Below, piece after piece: positions 62,667-64,000 of a DNA stretch of 64,000 nt (position 1 is its first letter; each line of letters opens with the position of its first letter). A program made the translations under genes and the position numbers. Where the stretch lies: assembly GCA_934122115.1 (NCBI GenBank), contig CAKOVU010000005.1, positions 15,349-79,348 on the forward strand. The letters run 5' to 3'. The notes beneath the pieces were generated by a model. The model saw only the letters and a program-made list of their open reading frames with translations, did not search any database and was not told where the DNA came from. This DNA comes from UMGS1901 sp934122115 (lineage in GTDB: Bacteria > Bacillota > Clostridia > TANB77 > CAG-508).

Positions 62667-63440
62667 TTGATTAATAAGGTAGAAATATGTGGAGTGAACA
62701 CATCAAAATTACCTATACTATCAAATACAAAAAAACATGAATTATTAATAAAGATTAAAAATGGCGATGAGGAAGCAAGAAATGAATTTATAAATGGGAA
62801 TTTAAGATTGGTGCTAAGCGTGATTAGAAAATTCTATACAAGAGGAGAAAATCTAGATGATTTGTTCCAGGTGGGATGTGTAGGATTAATAAAAGCATTA
62901 AATAATTTTGATTTGTCACAGAATGTACAATTTAGTACGTATGCTGTTCCAATGATAGTTGGAGAGATACGAAGATATCTGCGAGATAATAATAGCATAA
63001 GAGTTAGTAGGTCTACTAGAGATTTGGCATACAAGGTCTTAGCAATAAGAGAAAAAGAGAAAAAAGAAAATATGAGAGAACCAACAATAGAAGAGTTAGC
63101 CAAAATACTAAACGTAGAAAGAGAAGATATAGTGTTTTGCTTAGATGCAATTCAGGAGCCCATCTCATTACAAGAACCAGTGTACGGAGATGACACAGAA
63201 AATATCTTCATAATAGATCAGATAAGCGATAAGAAAAATAATGATGAATTATGGTCTCAAAATATAACAATAAATGAGGCAATGAAAAGATTGACAGATA
63301 GAGAAAAAGTTATTGTAAATAAAAGATTTTTTGAGGGAAGAACACAAATGGAAGTGGCAGAAGAAATCGGAATATCACAAGCGCAGGTATCAAGACTAGA
63401 AAGAAGTGCAATAAATCATATAAGAAGAATATATAAATAA
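62667..63440 (+). CDS. sigG: RNA polymerase sporulation sigma factor G
   Basis: 257 residues from a TTG start with AAAGGAGG upstream. This is the late forespore sigma factor. The N-terminus (NKVEICGVNTSKLPIL) and region 2 (GENLDDLFQVGCVGLIKALNNFD) match sigma G rather than sigma F; region 4 is complete (RTQMEVAEEIGISQAQVSRLE). The weak start codon and the sequestering hairpin suggest tight translational control. Confidence 0.95.
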   Translation: MINKVEICGVNTSKLPILSNTKKHELLIKIKNGDEEARNEFINGNLRLVLSVIRKFYTRGENLDDLFQVGCVGLIKALNNFDLSQNVQFSTYAVPMIVGEIRRYLRDNNSIRVSRSTRDLAYKVLAIREKEKKENMREPTIEELAKILNVEREDIVFCLDAIQEPISLQEPVYGDDTENIFIIDQISDKKNNDELWSQNITINEAMKRLTDREKVIVNKRFFEGRTQMEVAEEIGISQAQVSRLERSAINHIRRIYK

Positions 63441-63502
63441 AGATTCGGTTCTATAAAAATATATGTGGAATAAAATAAAGTAAAAATAGAAGCGGAGGAT
63501 AT

Positions 63503-63742
63503 ATGAATATGAATGGCAAAGGACTGGACTTTAGACATAAAGAGGTAATAAATATAAACACTGGAAAGAGAATGGGCTATGTACAAGATGTGTGTGCTGA
63601 TTTAACAACTGGAGCTATTACCTCTATAATTGTGCCTGGGGAAAATAAATTTAGTAATATGTTTTCAAATAAAAATGATATTACAATACCTTGGAACAAA
63701 ATTCATTGTATAGGAGAGGACGTAATATTAGTAGATATATAG
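63503..63742 (+). CDS. ylmC: YlmC/YmxH family PRC-barrel protein
   Basis: 79 residues, a small beta-rich PRC-barrel protein (LDFRHKEVININTGKRMGYV, then IPWNKIHCIGEDVILVDI). YlmC/YmxH lies after sigG in most spore formers; its function is unknown. GGAGGATAT is close to the ATG at 63503; the ATG at 63509 is a possible alternative start. Confidence 0.88.
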   Translation: MNMNGKGLDFRHKEVININTGKRMGYVQDVCADLTTGAITSIIVPGENKFSNMFSNKNDITIPWNKIHCIGEDVILVDI

Positions 63743-63823
63743 TTGAGAATTAAGCCTAAAAATGCTTGTATTAAATGAAAAATAAAAATATGCAAAAAAT
63801 ATTAAAAAAAGTCGAAAAAGGTA

Positions 63824-63852
63824 TTGACTTTGATTTGACGATATGCTATTAT
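63824..63852 (+). promoter_or_regulatory. Strong promoter for a gene beyond the window
   Basis: TTGACT (63824-63829), 17-bp spacer, TATTAT (63847-63852). The 150 bp after it hold no ORF or ribosome site up to the window end, so it may drive a long leader or a non-coding RNA outside the window. Confidence 0.6.
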
Positions 63853-64000
63853 AAATATGTACTTCAGAACAAGCGAAAATATTATATAAAAAATATATAT
63901 AAATTAGTAAAAAATGAAAGCAGAAAATAGAAAAAAGCAGTAATTACTAGTTTATTATTTTGCACAAAAAACGGTGTAAAAAATATTTTTAAAAAATTAG

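Noticed and set aside
1..64000. tRNA, rRNA or CRISPR array
   Set aside because: No cloverleaf or TTCRANTC-type T-loop, no conserved rRNA segment and no regularly spaced repeats were noticed on reading. A covariance scan was not possible.

Overview
The window is a chromosomal segment of an AT-rich, spore-forming Firmicute of the Clostridia type. Evidence: spoIIE, spoIIGA-sigE-sigG, a Spo0E-like protein, a SleB/G5 cell-wall hydrolase, a DacF-like carboxypeptidase, strong Shine-Dalgarno sites, frequent TTG/GTG starts and A/T-ending codons. The prepilin-lectin gene near 48-49 kb resembles genes of uncultured gut Clostridia, but that placement is inference. No rRNA, tRNA, CRISPR array, transposase, integrase or relaxase was seen.

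Layout. 0-3.5 kb: end of minC, three small unknown genes, a UDPGP-type nucleotidyltransferase and a phosphodiesterase. 3.5-6.7 kb: a regulated non-coding stretch, then an NitT/TauT-type ABC importer. 7-20 kb: housekeeping and sporulation genes (spoIIE, WG-repeat protein, acpS, tatD, SleB-like hydrolase, exoA, AI-2E-family transporter, rpsU-yqeY, ymfF/ymfH-type M16 pair). 20.1-34 kb: one long operon that starts with a Spo0E-like gene and encodes a type IV secretion-like machine: three VirB2/TrbC-type pilins, PrgI, a VirB4-N-like protein, VirB4, VirB6/TrbL, two NTF2/VirB8-like candidates, a GH24 + NlpC/CHAP-like wall hydrolase and an acidic soluble protein. It has no relaxase, coupling protein or integrase. 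34-40 kb: DacF-like carboxypeptidase, a pair of possible small RNAs, and the str operon (rpsL, rpsG, fusA, tuf). 40-47.6 kb: SH3b-NlpC/P60 protein, comEC, BofC-like protein, and on the minus strand pgsA-like and clpE-like genes. 47.6-49.5 kb: a candidate invertible promoter next to a prepilin-like protein with a formylglycine-generating-enzyme/C-type-lectin domain, whose last ~50 codons look like the variable region of a diversity-generating retroelement (DGR). 49.6-54 kb: DUF3298-like protein, topB, patatin, one unknown. 54-64 kb: the classic division/sporulation cluster murA-divIB-DUF881-DUF881-sbp-ftsA-ftsZ-spoIIGA-sigE-sigG-ylmC.

Most notable. (1) The chromosomal T4SS-like operon without DNA-processing genes. 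(2) The putative DGR target with C-ending codons against an A/T-ending background; its template repeat and reverse transcriptase are not in the window. (3) A perfect 22-bp inverted repeat flanking 161 bp just upstream of that gene. The segment holds a TTGAAA-17-TATAAT promoter now pointing away from the gene, so expression may be phase-variable. Together (2) and (3) suggest a surface protein that is both switched and sequence-diversified. (4) Two tandem promoter-plus-structured-RNA units upstream of rpsL that share a 20-nt 5' element.
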